Notes: a model not told the origin generated them from the sequence alone. A stretch of DNA of 51,148 nt from Streptomyces sp. 8L (GCF_020176795.1 NZ_JAIUKE010000027.1:1-51148); one strand, 5' to 3'; shown: positions 36,244-51,073, counted from the first letter of the stretch. Program-made: numbers and translations.

Positions 36244-36273
36244 GGGTGGGCCTTTCGAGCGTGTAGCCACCTG

Positions 36274-36289
36274 CTGGACGTCCAGTCTA
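36274..36289 (-). promoter_or_regulatory. Possible -10 element and 12-base palindrome upstream of the RodZ-like gene
   Basis: On the minus strand TAGACT (36289-36284) is followed at once by the perfect palindrome ctggacgtccag (36285-36274). If TAGACT is a -10, the palindrome covers the transcription start. The best -35 (TTGCCC) would need a 19-base spacer, so the promoter is uncertain. Confidence 0.35.
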
Positions 36290-36437
36290 GGGGTGGTACG
36301 AAAGGGTGGGGCAAGCGGAAGGACTCACTTCGTACGCCGTCCGTACGGGCGGTCGGCGCATGCGGTCAGGGCTGTGCTGTCCCTCCCTTCCCACCTTGAC
36401 GTACGGGTGTCGAAAAGGGTTGCCCCGCCACCAGCCT

Positions 36438-39311
36438 CTACGAAGACTCCCCCCGGATGACCGACAGCACACCGTCGAGTTCGTCCGCCTTCACCAGGAC
36501 GTCCCGGGCCTTGGAGCCCTCGCTCGGCCCCACGATGCCGCGCGACTCCATCAGGTCCATCAGCCGGCCGGCCTTCGCGAAGCCGACGCGCAGCTTGCGC
36601 TGGAGCATCGACGTGGAGCCGAACTGCGTCGAGACGACCAGCTCGACGGCCTGGCACAGCAGGTCGAGATCGTCGCCGATGTCCTCGTCGATCTCCTTCT
36701 TCTTCTGGGTGCCGACGACGACGTCCTCCCGGAAGACCGGCGCCATCTGGTCCTTGCAGTGCTGGACGACGGCGGTGATCTCCTCCTCGGTGACGAACGC
36801 GCCCTGGAGCCGGGTCGGCTTGTTGGCTCCCATCGGGAGGAACAGCCCGTCGCCCTTGCCGATGAGCTTCTCGGCGCCGGGCTGGTCGAGGATGACCCGG
36901 CTGTCGGCGAGGGAGGAGGTGGCGAACGCGAGCCGTGAGGGCACGTTCGCCTTGATCAGGCCGGTGACGACGTCCACGGACGGCCGCTGGGTGGCGAGCA
37001 CCAGGTGGATGCCGGCGGCGCGGGCCAGCTGGGTGATGCGAACGATGGAGTCCTCGACGTCGCGCGGGGCGACCATCATGAGGTCCGCCAGCTCGTCGAC
37101 GATCACCAGCAGATACGGGTAGGGCTGGAGCTCCCGCTCGCTGCCCTCGGGCAGCTTCACCTTGCCCTCGCGCACGGCGTGGTTGAAGTCGTCGATGTGG
37201 CGGAAACCGAACGCCGCGAGGTCGTCGTAGCGCAGGTCCATTTCGCGGACCACCCACTGGAGGGCTTCCGCGGCCCGCTTGGGGTTCGTGATGATCGGCG
37301 TGATCAGGTGCGGAATCCCCTCGTACGCGGTGAGCTCGACGCGCTTGGGGTCGACGAGGACCAGCCGGACCTCCTCCGGCGTGGCCCGCATCATGATCGA
37401 GGTGATCAGGCAGTTGATGCAGGACGACTTGCCGGAGCCGGTGGCGCCCGCGACCAGCACGTGCGGCATCTTCGCCAGGCTGTGCATGACGTAGCCGCCC
37501 TCGACGTCCTTGCCGAAGGCGACGAGCATCGGATCGGTGTCGTCGTCGCCGGCGAGCCGGAGCACGTCGCCGAGGTTGACCATCTCCCGGTCGGTGTTGG
37601 GGATCTCGATGCCGACGGCCGACTTCCCTGGGATCGGCGAGATGATCCGCACGTCGGGGCTGGCCACCGCGTAGGCGATGTTCTTGGCGAGCGCGGTGAT
37701 GCGCTCGACCTTGACCGCGGTGCCGAGCTCGACCTCGTAGCGCGTCACCGTCGGGCCGCGGGTGAAGCCGGTGACGGCGGCGTCCACCTTGAACTCGGTG
37801 AAGACGGTCGTCAGCGAGTGGGCGATGGCGTCGTTGGCGGCGGTGCGCGCCTTGCCGGGGCCGCCGCGCTCCAGCAGGTCTATCGACGGCAGCGAGTAGG
37901 TGATGTCGCCGGAGAGCTGGAGCTGCTCCGCGCGGCGCGGCAGCCCTTCGACGGGTTCCGGCGCCGGCTTGGTGAGGTCGGCGAAGCCTCCCTGCGCCGC
38001 AGGCGCGTCCTCCTCCGGGCTCTCGCTCTTGCGGAGGCCCGCCTTCTTCCGCGCGGGCGGCACGGGCGCGGAACGGTCACCGGACGCGGCCGGCGCGTCG
38101 CCCGCGGAGGCGGCCGGCTCCTCGTCCTCGCCGGTTCCGGGGCGGCGCACGCCGCCGGTGACGCCCTGGCTGAGGTCGGCGACGACCGACGAGGGCGGCA
38201 TGCCGTTCATGACGGCTCCGTCGAGGGCCGCGGCGGCTGCCGCCGCCACGTCCACCGGGTCCATGTGCCGGCCGAACCGGGGCTCCGAGGAGGACCTCCG
38301 GGGCTTCTTGCGCCGCGCCAGCGCCGCGGCCTCCGCCTCCTCGTGGTCGAAGACGCCCCCTGAGCCGCGCCGGGGCGGGCCGGCCCGGCCGCCCGCCCGG
38401 GCCGGCGCCGCGTCGCGCCACCCGTCGTCGTACGGTCCCTCGTCCTCGCCGTCGGCCTCCGCGAGCTCGGCCGCCTCCTCCTCCGTGGGCGCGATGACGC
38501 GCAGCCTGATCCCGAGCAGCCGCAGCCGCTGCGGGATGGCGTTGACGGGCGTCGCGGTGACGACGAGCAAACCGAAGATCGTCAGCAGCAGCAGGACGGG
38601 TACGGCGAGCGCCTCGCCCATCGAGAAGATCAGCGGCTCAGAGACCGCCCAGCCGATCAGCCCGCCGGCGTCCCGCATGGCCTGCGTGCCCGCGTCACGC
38701 CCCGGCGCGCCGCACGCGATGTGGACGAGCCCGAGCACGCCGAGCACCAGTGCGGACAGCCCGATCACGATGCGGCCGTTGGCCTCGGGCTTCTGCGGAT
38801 AGAGAATGAGCCGGACGGCGATCGCGCCCAGCAGTATCGGCACGAGCAGGTCGAGCCGGCCGAAGGCGCCCGTGATGAGCATGGTGACCAGGTCGCCGAC
38901 CGGGCCCTGGAGGTTCGACCAGGTGCCCGCGGCGACGATGAGGGCCAGCGCGAGCAGCAGCAGGCCGACGCCGTCCTTGCGGTGGGCCGGGTCGAGGCCC
39001 TTGGCGCCCCGCCCTATGCCGCGCATGGCGCCCCCGACGCTGTGCGCCGCGCCGAGCCAGACGGCCCGGGCCATGCGGTAGACGCCGCCGGTCGGGGACG
39101 GTGCCGGCCTCGGAGCCGGCCTGGCGGCCTTCTTGGCCGGGGCCCTTTTCGCGGGCGCCTTCTTGGCGGTCGTCTTCTTCGCCGGGCCGGACTTCTGCGT
39201 GGTCCTGCCGGTCGGCGGGGCCGCCGCCTTCTTCGCCGCTCCGGTCGTACGGCCGGAGCGCGCGGTGCCCGTCGCTCCCTGAGAACCCTTGCCGGACGTA
39301 CGTGAGGCCAT
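36438..39311 (-). CDS. ftsK: DNA translocase FtsK
   Basis: FtsK pumps chromosome DNA through closing septa, here probably sporulation septa. The 957-residue protein has a Lys/Ala/Pro-rich N-terminus, about four membrane helices (roughly 110-260), a disordered linker, the motor domain with Walker A ATGSGKSS near 620 and Walker B VIVDELADLMM near 738, and a C-terminal gamma winged helix (about 875-945) that reads orienting DNA motifs. ATG 39311 was chosen over 39365 because the extra 18 residues are not family-like. The next gene downstream starts 194 bases on. Confidence 0.95.
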   Translation of the reverse strand: MASRTSGKGSQGATGTARSGRTTGAAKKAAAPPTGRTTQKSGPAKKTTAKKAPAKRAPAKKAARPAPRPAPSPTGGVYRMARAVWLGAAHSVGGAMRGIGRGAKGLDPAHRKDGVGLLLLALALIVAAGTWSNLQGPVGDLVTMLITGAFGRLDLLVPILLGAIAVRLILYPQKPEANGRIVIGLSALVLGVLGLVHIACGAPGRDAGTQAMRDAGGLIGWAVSEPLIFSMGEALAVPVLLLLTIFGLLVVTATPVNAIPQRLRLLGIRLRVIAPTEEEAAELAEADGEDEGPYDDGWRDAAPARAGGRAGPPRRGSGGVFDHEEAEAAALARRKKPRRSSSEPRFGRHMDPVDVAAAAAAALDGAVMNGMPPSSVVADLSQGVTGGVRRPGTGEDEEPAASAGDAPAASGDRSAPVPPARKKAGLRKSESPEEDAPAAQGGFADLTKPAPEPVEGLPRRAEQLQLSGDITYSLPSIDLLERGGPGKARTAANDAIAHSLTTVFTEFKVDAAVTGFTRGPTVTRYEVELGTAVKVERITALAKNIAYAVASPDVRIISPIPGKSAVGIEIPNTDREMVNLGDVLRLAGDDDTDPMLVAFGKDVEGGYVMHSLAKMPHVLVAGATGSGKSSCINCLITSIMMRATPEEVRLVLVDPKRVELTAYEGIPHLITPIITNPKRAAEALQWVVREMDLRYDDLAAFGFRHIDDFNHAVREGKVKLPEGSERELQPYPYLLVIVDELADLMMVAPRDVEDSIVRITQLARAAGIHLVLATQRPSVDVVTGLIKANVPSRLAFATSSLADSRVILDQPGAEKLIGKGDGLFLPMGANKPTRLQGAFVTEEEITAVVQHCKDQMAPVFREDVVVGTQKKKEIDEDIGDDLDLLCQAVELVVSTQFGSTSMLQRKLRVGFAKAGRLMDLMESRGIVGPSEGSKARDVLVKADELDGVLSVIRGESS

Positions 39312-39482
39312 GGTGGTGAGGTTACCGGTGCCCGGCGCCGGGGACACGTGTGACCGCTGCTTCACCCGTTCGTGTCGATGCCGGGCGGGGCCGGGGCTGA
39401 GAGCCCGTCAAAGCCGTACGGACGTCATCAATTCCGCCCGTATCACTCCACGGTGCGGGACGCCCGGGCGGCGACGGAAGGG

Positions 39483-40151
39483 TCAGACCTGCGGCGGGAA
39501 GACCGGAGCCGTGCCCGCGGAGCCGGGGCCCAGCGCGTCCAGCGCCCTGCGCAGCGCCGTGAGTTTGCGCTCCAGGTGTGCGGCGGTGGCGACGGCCGAC
39601 GCGTCCGCCGCGTCGTCGTCGAGCTGCTTGGACAGCGCCTCCGCCTGCTCCTCGACCGCCGCGAGCCGCGCGGACAGCTCCGCCAGCAGACCGGCGGGCT
39701 CCTTGGCCTCACCGGCGCCCGCGAGTTGCAGCCTCAGCAGCTCGGCCTGCTCCTTCAGCTGGCAGTTCTTCATGTACAGCTCGACGAAGACGGACACCTT
39801 CGCGCGCAGCACCCAGGGGTCGAACGGCTTGGAGATGTAGTCGACGGCGCCCGCCGCGTATCCCCGGAACGTGTGGTGGGGGCCGTGGTTGATGGCCGTG
39901 AGGAAAATGATCGGGATGTCCCGGGTGCGCTCGCGGCGCTTGATGTGCGCCGCGGTCTCGAACCCGTCCATCCCCGGCATCTGGACGTCCAGCAGGATGA
40001 CCGCGAAATCATCCGTCAGAAGCGCCTTGAGTGCTTCCTCCCCTGACGATGCCCGCACCAGCGTCTGATCGAGCGCGGAGAGGATCGCCTCCAGCGCCAG
40101 CAGATTCTCCGGCCGGTCATCGACCAGGAGGATCTTGGCCTTCTGCACCAT
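39483..40151 (-). CDS. osaB: Orphan response regulator OsaB
   Basis: OsaB is the response regulator of the osmoadaptation system in S. coelicolor. This 222-residue protein has an N-terminal receiver (VDD at residues 10-12, phospho-Asp in LLDVQMPGMDGFE, Lys in ISKPFDP) and a C-terminal coiled coil of about 90 residues with no DNA-binding domain, so its output is probably by protein contact. ATG 40151 has GGAGG ten bases upstream. It lies next to the kinase gene osaA but is separated by a terminator-like hairpin, so it probably has its own promoter. Confidence 0.88.
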   Translation of the reverse strand: MVQKAKILLVDDRPENLLALEAILSALDQTLVRASSGEEALKALLTDDFAVILLDVQMPGMDGFETAAHIKRRERTRDIPIIFLTAINHGPHHTFRGYAAGAVDYISKPFDPWVLRAKVSVFVELYMKNCQLKEQAELLRLQLAGAGEAKEPAGLLAELSARLAAVEEQAEALSKQLDDDAADASAVATAAHLERKLTALRRALDALGPGSAGTAPVFPPQV

Positions 40152-40396
40152 GGCCGCCCGCCCTCCTCGCCCCGGCGCCGACCGCGTCCCCTGCGCGGCG
40201 CCCGGTCCACGACCGCGCTCCCCGCCGGGCGACGTCATCCGCGCGCCGTCCGTCCTTGTGCCGGTCATGGTAGCCGCACCCCGCCCGTCGCCACACCCTG
40301 TCACCGTGATGTCACGGCCCACGAACGGATAACGCGGCACGGGCACGGAACGTTCCCGGCCCTTCTGTCACGGACACGGTGCCACATCGCCCCTAC

Positions 40397-40437
40397 CACG
40401 GCCGGGGGCGCCCCCCGCGGGGCACCTCCCGGCCGTG
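40397..40437 (-). terminator. Terminator-like hairpin after osaA
   Basis: Arms cacggccggg (40397-40406) and cccggccgtg (40428-40437) pair perfectly. The hairpin lies nine bases past the osaA stop codon, between osaA and osaB. It implies that osaB is not simply read through from osaA. Confidence 0.7.
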
Positions 40438-40445
40438 CGGAGCGC

Positions 40446-45962
<5,517 letters not shown>

Positions 45963-46274
45963 CGCGTGTCCCTCCCAAGGGGGGTCGACCGTACTGTCCG
46001 GTCTTTCACCGGAAGCCTGCCCAGTGTTTCACCCTGCTCGAACCAGGTGATAACAGTTCGGCAGCTTCCTCCAGCGTCGCATCCTCCTCGAAGGACGTAA
46101 TCAGACCGACCGGTATCCACCGGGACAGCGAAGGTAAGTAACCTGGCATGCGGCTGTCCACCCGTCCCGGTCGCCCGGCAAGGGGCGGTGTGACCGACGT
46201 ACTACACCGGGCACCGGGAGGGGCGGGGCCGTTCCATGGCGGAGCCGGGCGTGGAAACGCTAACGAGGAGTTCT
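45963..46274. other. osaA/osaC divergent regulatory region
   Basis: This 312-base region holds the promoters of osaA (left) and osaC (right). Visible elements are an inverted repeat tccggt/accgga (45997-46013, five-base loop) about 35-50 bases upstream of osaA, and cgaac/gttcg (46039-46060) with 12 bases between. I found no convincing SigB-type promoter; the closest is GTAT with AGGTA downstream near 46113-46136, which lacks the first G of GGGTA. Confidence 0.4.
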
Positions 46275-49030
46275 GTGATCACCGCGCGGGCGGCTGCCAC
46301 CTTCGACCCCGAGGGACGGTCCGTCGCGGCGGCCCGGGCCTTCGTCCGCGACACGCTCCAGGGCTGGGGCTGTTCCGACGTCGTCGACGACGCCGTGGTC
46401 CTGACCAGCGAACTCGTCACGAACGCCATCATCCACGCGGGCACAGCCGCCGACGTGCGCTGCCTGCGGACCGCGGACGGCGTACGGGTGGAGGTCGCGG
46501 ACCGCTACCCCGAGCGCGAAGTGCCCGTCCAGGCCACCGGCCAGTCCTTCGGCAACCTCGACAGCGAGCACGGCAGGGGCCTGCTCCTGTGCGCCGCCCT
46601 GGCCTCTCGCTGGGGCGTCGAGTACACGCCCTCGTTCAAGCAGGTCTGGTTCCAGCTCGACATGCCCGAGCGGCCCGTCGGCATGCGCTCGGCGGGCCCC
46701 GCCCTGCCGACGGCACTGCTGCCCGTCGCCGAGGACGACCGCGTGCGGGTCGCGGTGATCCAGGTCGACCAGAACGCCGCGGTGGCGGCCTGGAACGAGG
46801 ACGCGACGGCTCTGTTCGGCTACCCGCCCGAGCAGACCGTGGGCAAGCCCCTCACGGACTTCGCGGCCTGGCCCGGGGGCCCCCCCGCCCGGCGGGGCGG
46901 GGGGGGGGCGCCGCCGCCGCCCCCCCCGCGGCGGCGCGCCCCCCCCCGCGGGCGCGGCCCCCGCCCCCCCGCCCCCGGCGGGGGGGGCCCCCCCCCCCCC
47001 GCCGGCGCCGGCGCGCCCGGCGCCGGCGGGGACGCTGCGGGGGGGCCGCGGAGGCCCTCCAGCTCTCCCGCTGGGAGGGCAGCTACGGCATCCGGGGCGC
47101 CGACGGCAGAGTCGTCCCCGTATACGCGTCGCACCTGCGCGTACGCGACACGCGCGGTGAGCCGTCCACGGTGTGCCTGCTCGTCCGGGACAGCGAGCGC
47201 GCGGTGATCCAGGCCCCGCCGCGCCAGTCCAAGGAGAACAACGGCGAGAACCGGAGCGCGGACCCGTTCGAGGTGTTCATCGGCTCCCCCGCCCCCGACG
47301 ACCTCGACGGCCTCCTCCAGCGCACCGTGGAGCGCTCGCGCGACATGCTCGACGGGGACGCCGCCTTCCTCCTCCTCGCGACCGACGACGAGACCGAGCT
47401 GGAGGTGCGGGCCACCACCGGCCTGCCGTCCGCCCGCCAGCGCTTCGCACGCGTCCCCGTCGAGGCGGGCACGGGCCGTTACGGCTCCGCACGGCTGCCG
47501 GCCGTCCACGACGACCTCAGCGCGGTGCCCGGCGCCGTCCCGCTCCTGACCGGCACCGGCATGCGCTCGGTGGTCACGGTCCCGCTGAAGGTCGAAGGCC
47601 GTCTCACGGGCTCACTCGGCGTCGCCGCCGAGGCCCCCGGGCGCTACTCGAACGAACAGGCCCTGAGACTTCAGTTCGCGGCGGACCGGATCGCCCTGGC
47701 CGTCGAGTCGGCGCGCCTCGGCGAGCTGGAGCGCCTGCGGCGCGGTTCACTGTCGTTCCTGGTCGAGGCGTCCGACCTGCTCGCGGGCACCCTGGACCGC
47801 GACCAGACCCTCGCGCTGATGGCGCAGATGACCGTCCCCACCCTCGCCACCTGGTGCGCGGTCTACACGATCGCCGACCAGTCCTCCGAGCCCGAGCTGT
47901 CGTTCGTCCTGCACGAGGACGAGGAGCGCATCGACGGCCTGAAGTCGCTCCTGTCCAAGATCAGCCCGCCGGAGCCGGTGCCCGCGCCCGGCGCCAGGAT
48001 CTGGACGGCCCCGGCCGACGCCGCGCACCAGTCCGCGCTGCGTACGTCCATGCGGGAGCTCACCAGCGGCTCCGCCGCACCGGGCTCGGGGGTGGGCCCC
48101 GCGCTCGCGACGGCGGCGGCCGTCGGCGGCGAGACGGTCGTCCTGCCCCTGGTGGCGCGCAACCGCGTCATCGGCATGCTGACGCTCGGCAAGCCGTCCG
48201 ACGACCACTTCCGCCAGGAGATCCTGGAGCTCGCGGAGGACCTCTCCCGCCGGGCCGCCCTGGCGCTCGACAACGCGCGCCTGTACTCGGAGCGCACGGC
48301 GATCAGCCAGTCCCTCCAGCGCAGCCTGCTGCCCCCGGAGCTGCCGATCGTCCCGGGCGTCGAGGTCGAGGTCATCTACCGCGCCGCGGGCGAGGGCAAC
48401 GAGGTGGGCGGCGACTTCTACGACCTGTTCCCGATCAAGGACGGGAACTACGGCTTCGCCATCGGGGACGTCTGCGGCACGGGCCCGGAGGCCGCCGCCG
48501 TGACGGGCCTCGCCCGGCACGCGCTGCGCCTCCTCGCCCGCGAGGGGCTCGGCGGCCCCGCGGTGCTGGAGCGCCTCAACGCGGCCATCCTGGACGAGGG
48601 CCCCCGCAGCCGGTTCCTGACGCTCCTGTACGGCGAACTGCGGCCGCAGGACGACGGCAGCGCCCGGCTGAAGATGGTCTGCGCCGGCCATCCGCTGCCG
48701 CTGCGCCTGCGCCCGGACGGCTCGGTCGAGCCCGCCGCCGAACCGCAGACCCTGCTGGGTGTGATGGACGACCTGGACCTGTACGAACAGACCGTCACGC
48801 TCGACCCGGGCGACGTCCTGCTGTGTGTCACCGACGGTGTCACGGAGCGCCGCGAAGGCACCCGGATGCTGGGCGACGACGGCCTCGCCGAGGTCCTGGC
48901 CACGTGTACGGGTCTGACGGCCGGCGCGGTCGCGGCCCGCATCCTGCGCGCGGTGGAACGGTTCGCCGCGGCGCCCGCCTCGGACGACATGGCGATCCTC
49001 GCGCTGCGCGTCCCGCACCCGCATCCCTAG
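46275..49030 (+). CDS. osaC: OsaC-like anti-sigma kinase/PP2C phosphatase (frameshifted)
   Basis: OsaC modulates SigB after osmotic stress in S. coelicolor. Visible in order are an RsbW-like HATPase (SELVTNAIIHAG, EHGRGLLLCA), a PAS domain (about residues 155-270), two GAF domains and a SpoIIE/PP2C phosphatase (GGDFYDLF, GDVCGTGPEAA, LLCVTDGVTERR). The GTG 46275 has GAGGAG four bases upstream, better than ATG 46236. The frame changes inside the PAS domain at a poly-G/poly-C block (46868-47045): the front half and the rest lie in different frames. I take this as sequence damage, because both sides are full-quality coding DNA, but a real pseudogene cannot be excluded. Confidence 0.82.
46868..47045. 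other. Poly-G/poly-C block breaking osaC
   Basis: About 180 bases consist almost only of G and C homopolymers and CCG/GGC repeats, unlike the coding DNA on either side. The block falls inside the PAS domain and moves the reading frame. Its make-up matches the block at 19.5 kb. Confidence 0.75.
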
Positions 49031-49103
49031 CCGAGCCCGGGAGCCGGACCGCACGCCACGCGGAGGCCGCGCGCGCACCGCCCGTACGTCTCCCGAGCCG
49101 TGC

Positions 49104-49532
49104 TCAGTCGCCCCGGGCCGCGTCATACGCCTCGCGGGCGCGGAAGACGTCTTCGAGACTGCTCTCGGCCCAGCGCGCCAGCGCCCACACCTGCGCGGCG
49201 GCCTGCTCGCCCAGTGCGGTCAGCGAGTAGTCGACGTGTGGCGGGATGACCGGCTTGGCGTCGCGGTGGACGAAGCCGTCCCGCTCCAGGGTCTGAAGCG
49301 TCTGCGCGAGCATCTTCTCGCTGACCCCCGAGACCTCGCGGCGCAGTTCACTGAACCGGAAGGACCGCTCGCGCAACACGGCCAGCACCAGCACACCCCA
49401 TCGGCTGGTCACATGCTCCAGCACGAGACGTGACGGGCACCCCGCCCGGTTCACGTCCGGCGGGCGGTGACCCGGCGGGGGCTTGTGGTCCGCGAGGTAG
49501 CGGCCCACCTCTGACTTCGCACTCACGCTCAC
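49104..49532 (-). CDS. HxlR-family transcriptional regulator
   Basis: A 142-residue winged-helix regulator with the family sequence CPSRLVLEHVTSRWGVLVL and RFSELRREVSGVSEKMLAQTLQTLERDGFV. HxlR proteins sense aldehydes, quinones or redox state, often through an N-terminal Cys; Cys32 in GCPS is that residue. It is divergent from an NmrA-type reductase, a common pairing in which it represses the reductase. Its GTG start lies four bases from a palindrome, so it likely represses itself, and the message may be leaderless. Confidence 0.9.
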   Translation of the reverse strand: MSVSAKSEVGRYLADHKPPPGHRPPDVNRAGCPSRLVLEHVTSRWGVLVLAVLRERSFRFSELRREVSGVSEKMLAQTLQTLERDGFVHRDAKPVIPPHVDYSLTALGEQAAAQVWALARWAESSLEDVFRAREAYDAARGD

Positions 49533-49535
49533 ACC

Positions 49536-49560
49536 AGTACCTTACTTCGAAGTGGGTACT
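49536..49560. promoter_or_regulatory. Palindromic operator in the hxlR/nmrA-like intergenic region
   Basis: The palindromic core acttcgaagt is flanked by agtacc on the left and ggtact on the right, giving a long dyad that is imperfect only in the spacing bases. It lies four bases upstream of the HxlR start and overlaps its possible -10 (TAAGGT), and lies about 106 bases upstream of the reductase. A dimeric HxlR protein would fit. Confidence 0.6.
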
Positions 49561-49665
49561 TACGAAATAACCTGTACCCCACCTACGGTGAGTTGTGGGG
49601 CGCTTCGGCGCCTCCGCCCGGGCGCTCTGGTCCGGGCGGCGTCCCGAACGGAGAGAAGCAACTCG

Positions 49666-50547
49666 ATGAGCATCGTGATCACCGGAGCGACAGGACAGCT
49701 CGGGCGGCTGGTCGTCGCCGATCTGCTGGCGGCCGGGGTACCGGCGGACGGCGTCACGGCGGTGGCCCGTTCCAAGGAGAAGGCCGAGGACCTGGCGGCG
49801 GCCGGCGTACGGGTGCACATCGCCGACTACGACGACCCGGCGTCGTTCGCGGACGCGTTCCGGGCCGGGGACCGGGTTCTGCTGATCTCCGGCACGGACA
49901 TCGGTCGGCGCGCGGCACAGCACGCCGTCGTGATCGACGCGGCGAAGGCCGCGGGCGTGGCGCAGCTCGCCTATACCGGTGTGTTCGGCGGTCCCGAGGC
50001 GGATTTCCTGCTTGCCGCGGACCACCGGGAGACGGAGCAGCTGATCCTGGACTCGGGGCTGCCGTACACGTTCCTGCGGAACAACTGGTATACGGACGCC
50101 CCGTCGTTCACAGCGGATCTCGCGGGCATCCTGGAGCGCGGCACGGTCGTGAGCAGTACGTCGCCGGGTGCGCGCATCGCGACGGCGCCGCGCACGGACT
50201 ACGCGGAGGCGGCGGCACGCGTGCTCCGCGAGGACGGCCATCTCGGCAAGGCGTACGAGCTGAGCGGCGACGTGGCGTGGACGCTGGACGAGTTCGCCGG
50301 CGAGGTGTCACGCCAGTCGGGGCAGAGCATCGTGCACCGTTCTCTGACGCCCGCCGAGCACAAGGCGGTTCTCACAGGCGCGGGCCTCCCGGAGGAGCTG
50401 GCGGACGTCCTGGTGGATGTGGACGCGGCGATCAGCCGTGGCCTGCTCGCGGGCACGCCGGGCGACCTGTCGCGGCTGCTGGGCCGGCCGGCGACGCCGT
50501 TGGCGGACTCGATCCGCGGGGCACTGGCCGAGCTGGACGCGAAGTGA
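49666..50547 (+). CDS. NmrA/QorB-like NAD(P)-binding reductase
   Basis: A 293-residue atypical SDR of the QorB (quinone oxidoreductase 2) group. The nucleotide-binding TGATGQLGRLV starts at residue 6, and ELSGDVAWTLDEFA is typical of the C-terminal half. The family reduces quinones or acts as a redox sensor with NADPH. The ATG has GGAGAG about ten bases upstream. It is divergent from the HxlR gene, which probably regulates it. Confidence 0.9.
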   Translation: MSIVITGATGQLGRLVVADLLAAGVPADGVTAVARSKEKAEDLAAAGVRVHIADYDDPASFADAFRAGDRVLLISGTDIGRRAAQHAVVIDAAKAAGVAQLAYTGVFGGPEADFLLAADHRETEQLILDSGLPYTFLRNNWYTDAPSFTADLAGILERGTVVSSTSPGARIATAPRTDYAEAAARVLREDGHLGKAYELSGDVAWTLDEFAGEVSRQSGQSIVHRSLTPAEHKAVLTGAGLPEELADVLVDVDAAISRGLLAGTPGDLSRLLGRPATPLADSIRGALAELDAK

Positions 50548-50599
50548 GCCGCTGATCGGCGGGACGTAGCGACGCGTACCCGCGCATGCCCGCACATAC

Positions 50600-50634
50600 A
50601 AGGAAGGCCCCCCCCGACGGGGGGGGCCTTCCTT
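50600..50634. terminator. Strong GC hairpin terminator
   Basis: aaggaaggcccccc and ggggggccttcctt form a long perfect stem with a short loop. It lies between the reductase (plus) and tRNA-Thr (minus), ending seven bases before the tRNA 3' end, and can serve both strands. Only a weak T-stretch follows. Confidence 0.85.
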
Positions 50635-50641
50635 CATTCGG

Positions 50642-50714
50642 AGCCCCAATACGGAATCGAACCGTAGACCTTCTCCTTACCATGGAGACGCTCTGCCGAC
50701 TGAGCTATTGGGGC
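50642..50714 (-). tRNA. tRNA-Thr (anticodon GGT)
   Basis: Read on the minus strand the 73 bases fold as a cloverleaf. The acceptor stem GCCCCAA/TTGGGGC, anticodon stem TCTCC/GGAGA with loop ATGGTAA (anticodon GGT) and T-arm GGTTCGATTCC are all present. CCA is not encoded. It lies downstream of 5S rRNA, but a terminator-like hairpin and spacer lie between, so it may have its own promoter. Confidence 0.95.
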
Positions 50715-50729
50715 GCAGCGACAGATAAA

Positions 50730-50758
50730 AGCATACCCGACCTGCGGCCGCCGCAGAA
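50730..50758 (-). promoter_or_regulatory. Possible tRNA-Thr promoter
   Basis: On the minus strand TTCTGC (50758-50753) and TATGCT (50735-50730) are 17 bases apart, ending about 15 bases before the tRNA 5' end. The -35 is a poor match, so confidence is low. Confidence 0.35.
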
Positions 50759-50766
50759 CCAGTTCA

Positions 50767-50794
50767 ATGGGTCTGGATATATGGGTCTGGATAT
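50767..50794. repeat. Perfect 14-base tandem duplication
   Basis: atgggtctggatat is repeated twice without spacing (50767-50780, 50781-50794). It sits between the 5S terminator hairpin and the tRNA-Thr upstream region. Confidence 0.9.
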
Positions 50795-50798
50795 GCGG

Positions 50799-50826
50799 AA
50801 AGGGCCTGCACACCGTGCAGACCCTT
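50799..50826 (-). terminator. Hairpin after 5S rRNA
   Basis: aagggtctgcac and gtgcaggccctt on the minus strand form a stem 18 bases past the 5S 3' end. It is probably the terminator or end-processing stem of the rRNA operon. Confidence 0.65.
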
Positions 50827-50844
50827 CCCACATACTCAACAATT

Positions 50845-50963
50845 GTTCGGCGGCGTCCTACTCTCCCACAGGGTCCCCCCTGCAGTACCATCGGCGCAGT
50901 AAGGCTTAGCTTCCGGGTTCGGAATGTAACCGGGCGTTTCCCCCACGCTATAACCACCGAAAC
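50845..50963 (-). rRNA. 5S ribosomal RNA
   Basis: The 119 bases on the minus strand begin GTTTCGGTGGTTATAGCG and end GACGCCGCCGAAC, with the conserved CCGAACCCGGAAGCTAAG in the middle. The ends pair as helix I. The exact 3' end may differ by one to three bases. Confidence 0.95.
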
Positions 50964-51032
50964 ACTATGAAACAATCAAACAACCAGCAATAGCTGTTCG
51001 TGGTTTCAGAACCAACACAGTGGACGCGAGCT

Positions 51033-51067
51033 CCCTTCCGGATAGAAAAAGAATATCCGAAAAGGGC
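51033..51067 (-). ncRNA. 23S-5S spacer processing stem
   Basis: In the 110-base spacer, cggata/tatccg (51039-51059) forms a hairpin extended by ccctt/aaggg after a small bulge. It is the likely RNase III-type processing stem that releases 5S and the 23S 3' end. Confidence 0.5.
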
Positions 51068-51073
51068 CCAATA

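Noticed and set aside
46039..46060. LexA box in the osaA/osaC intergenic region
   Set aside because: cgaac and gttcg are 12 bases apart, whereas the actinobacterial LexA box has four bases between the arms.
46113..46136. SigB-type promoter for osaC
   Set aside because: GTAT and AGGTA are at about the right spacing, but the GGGTA core is not matched and the distance to the start is long.
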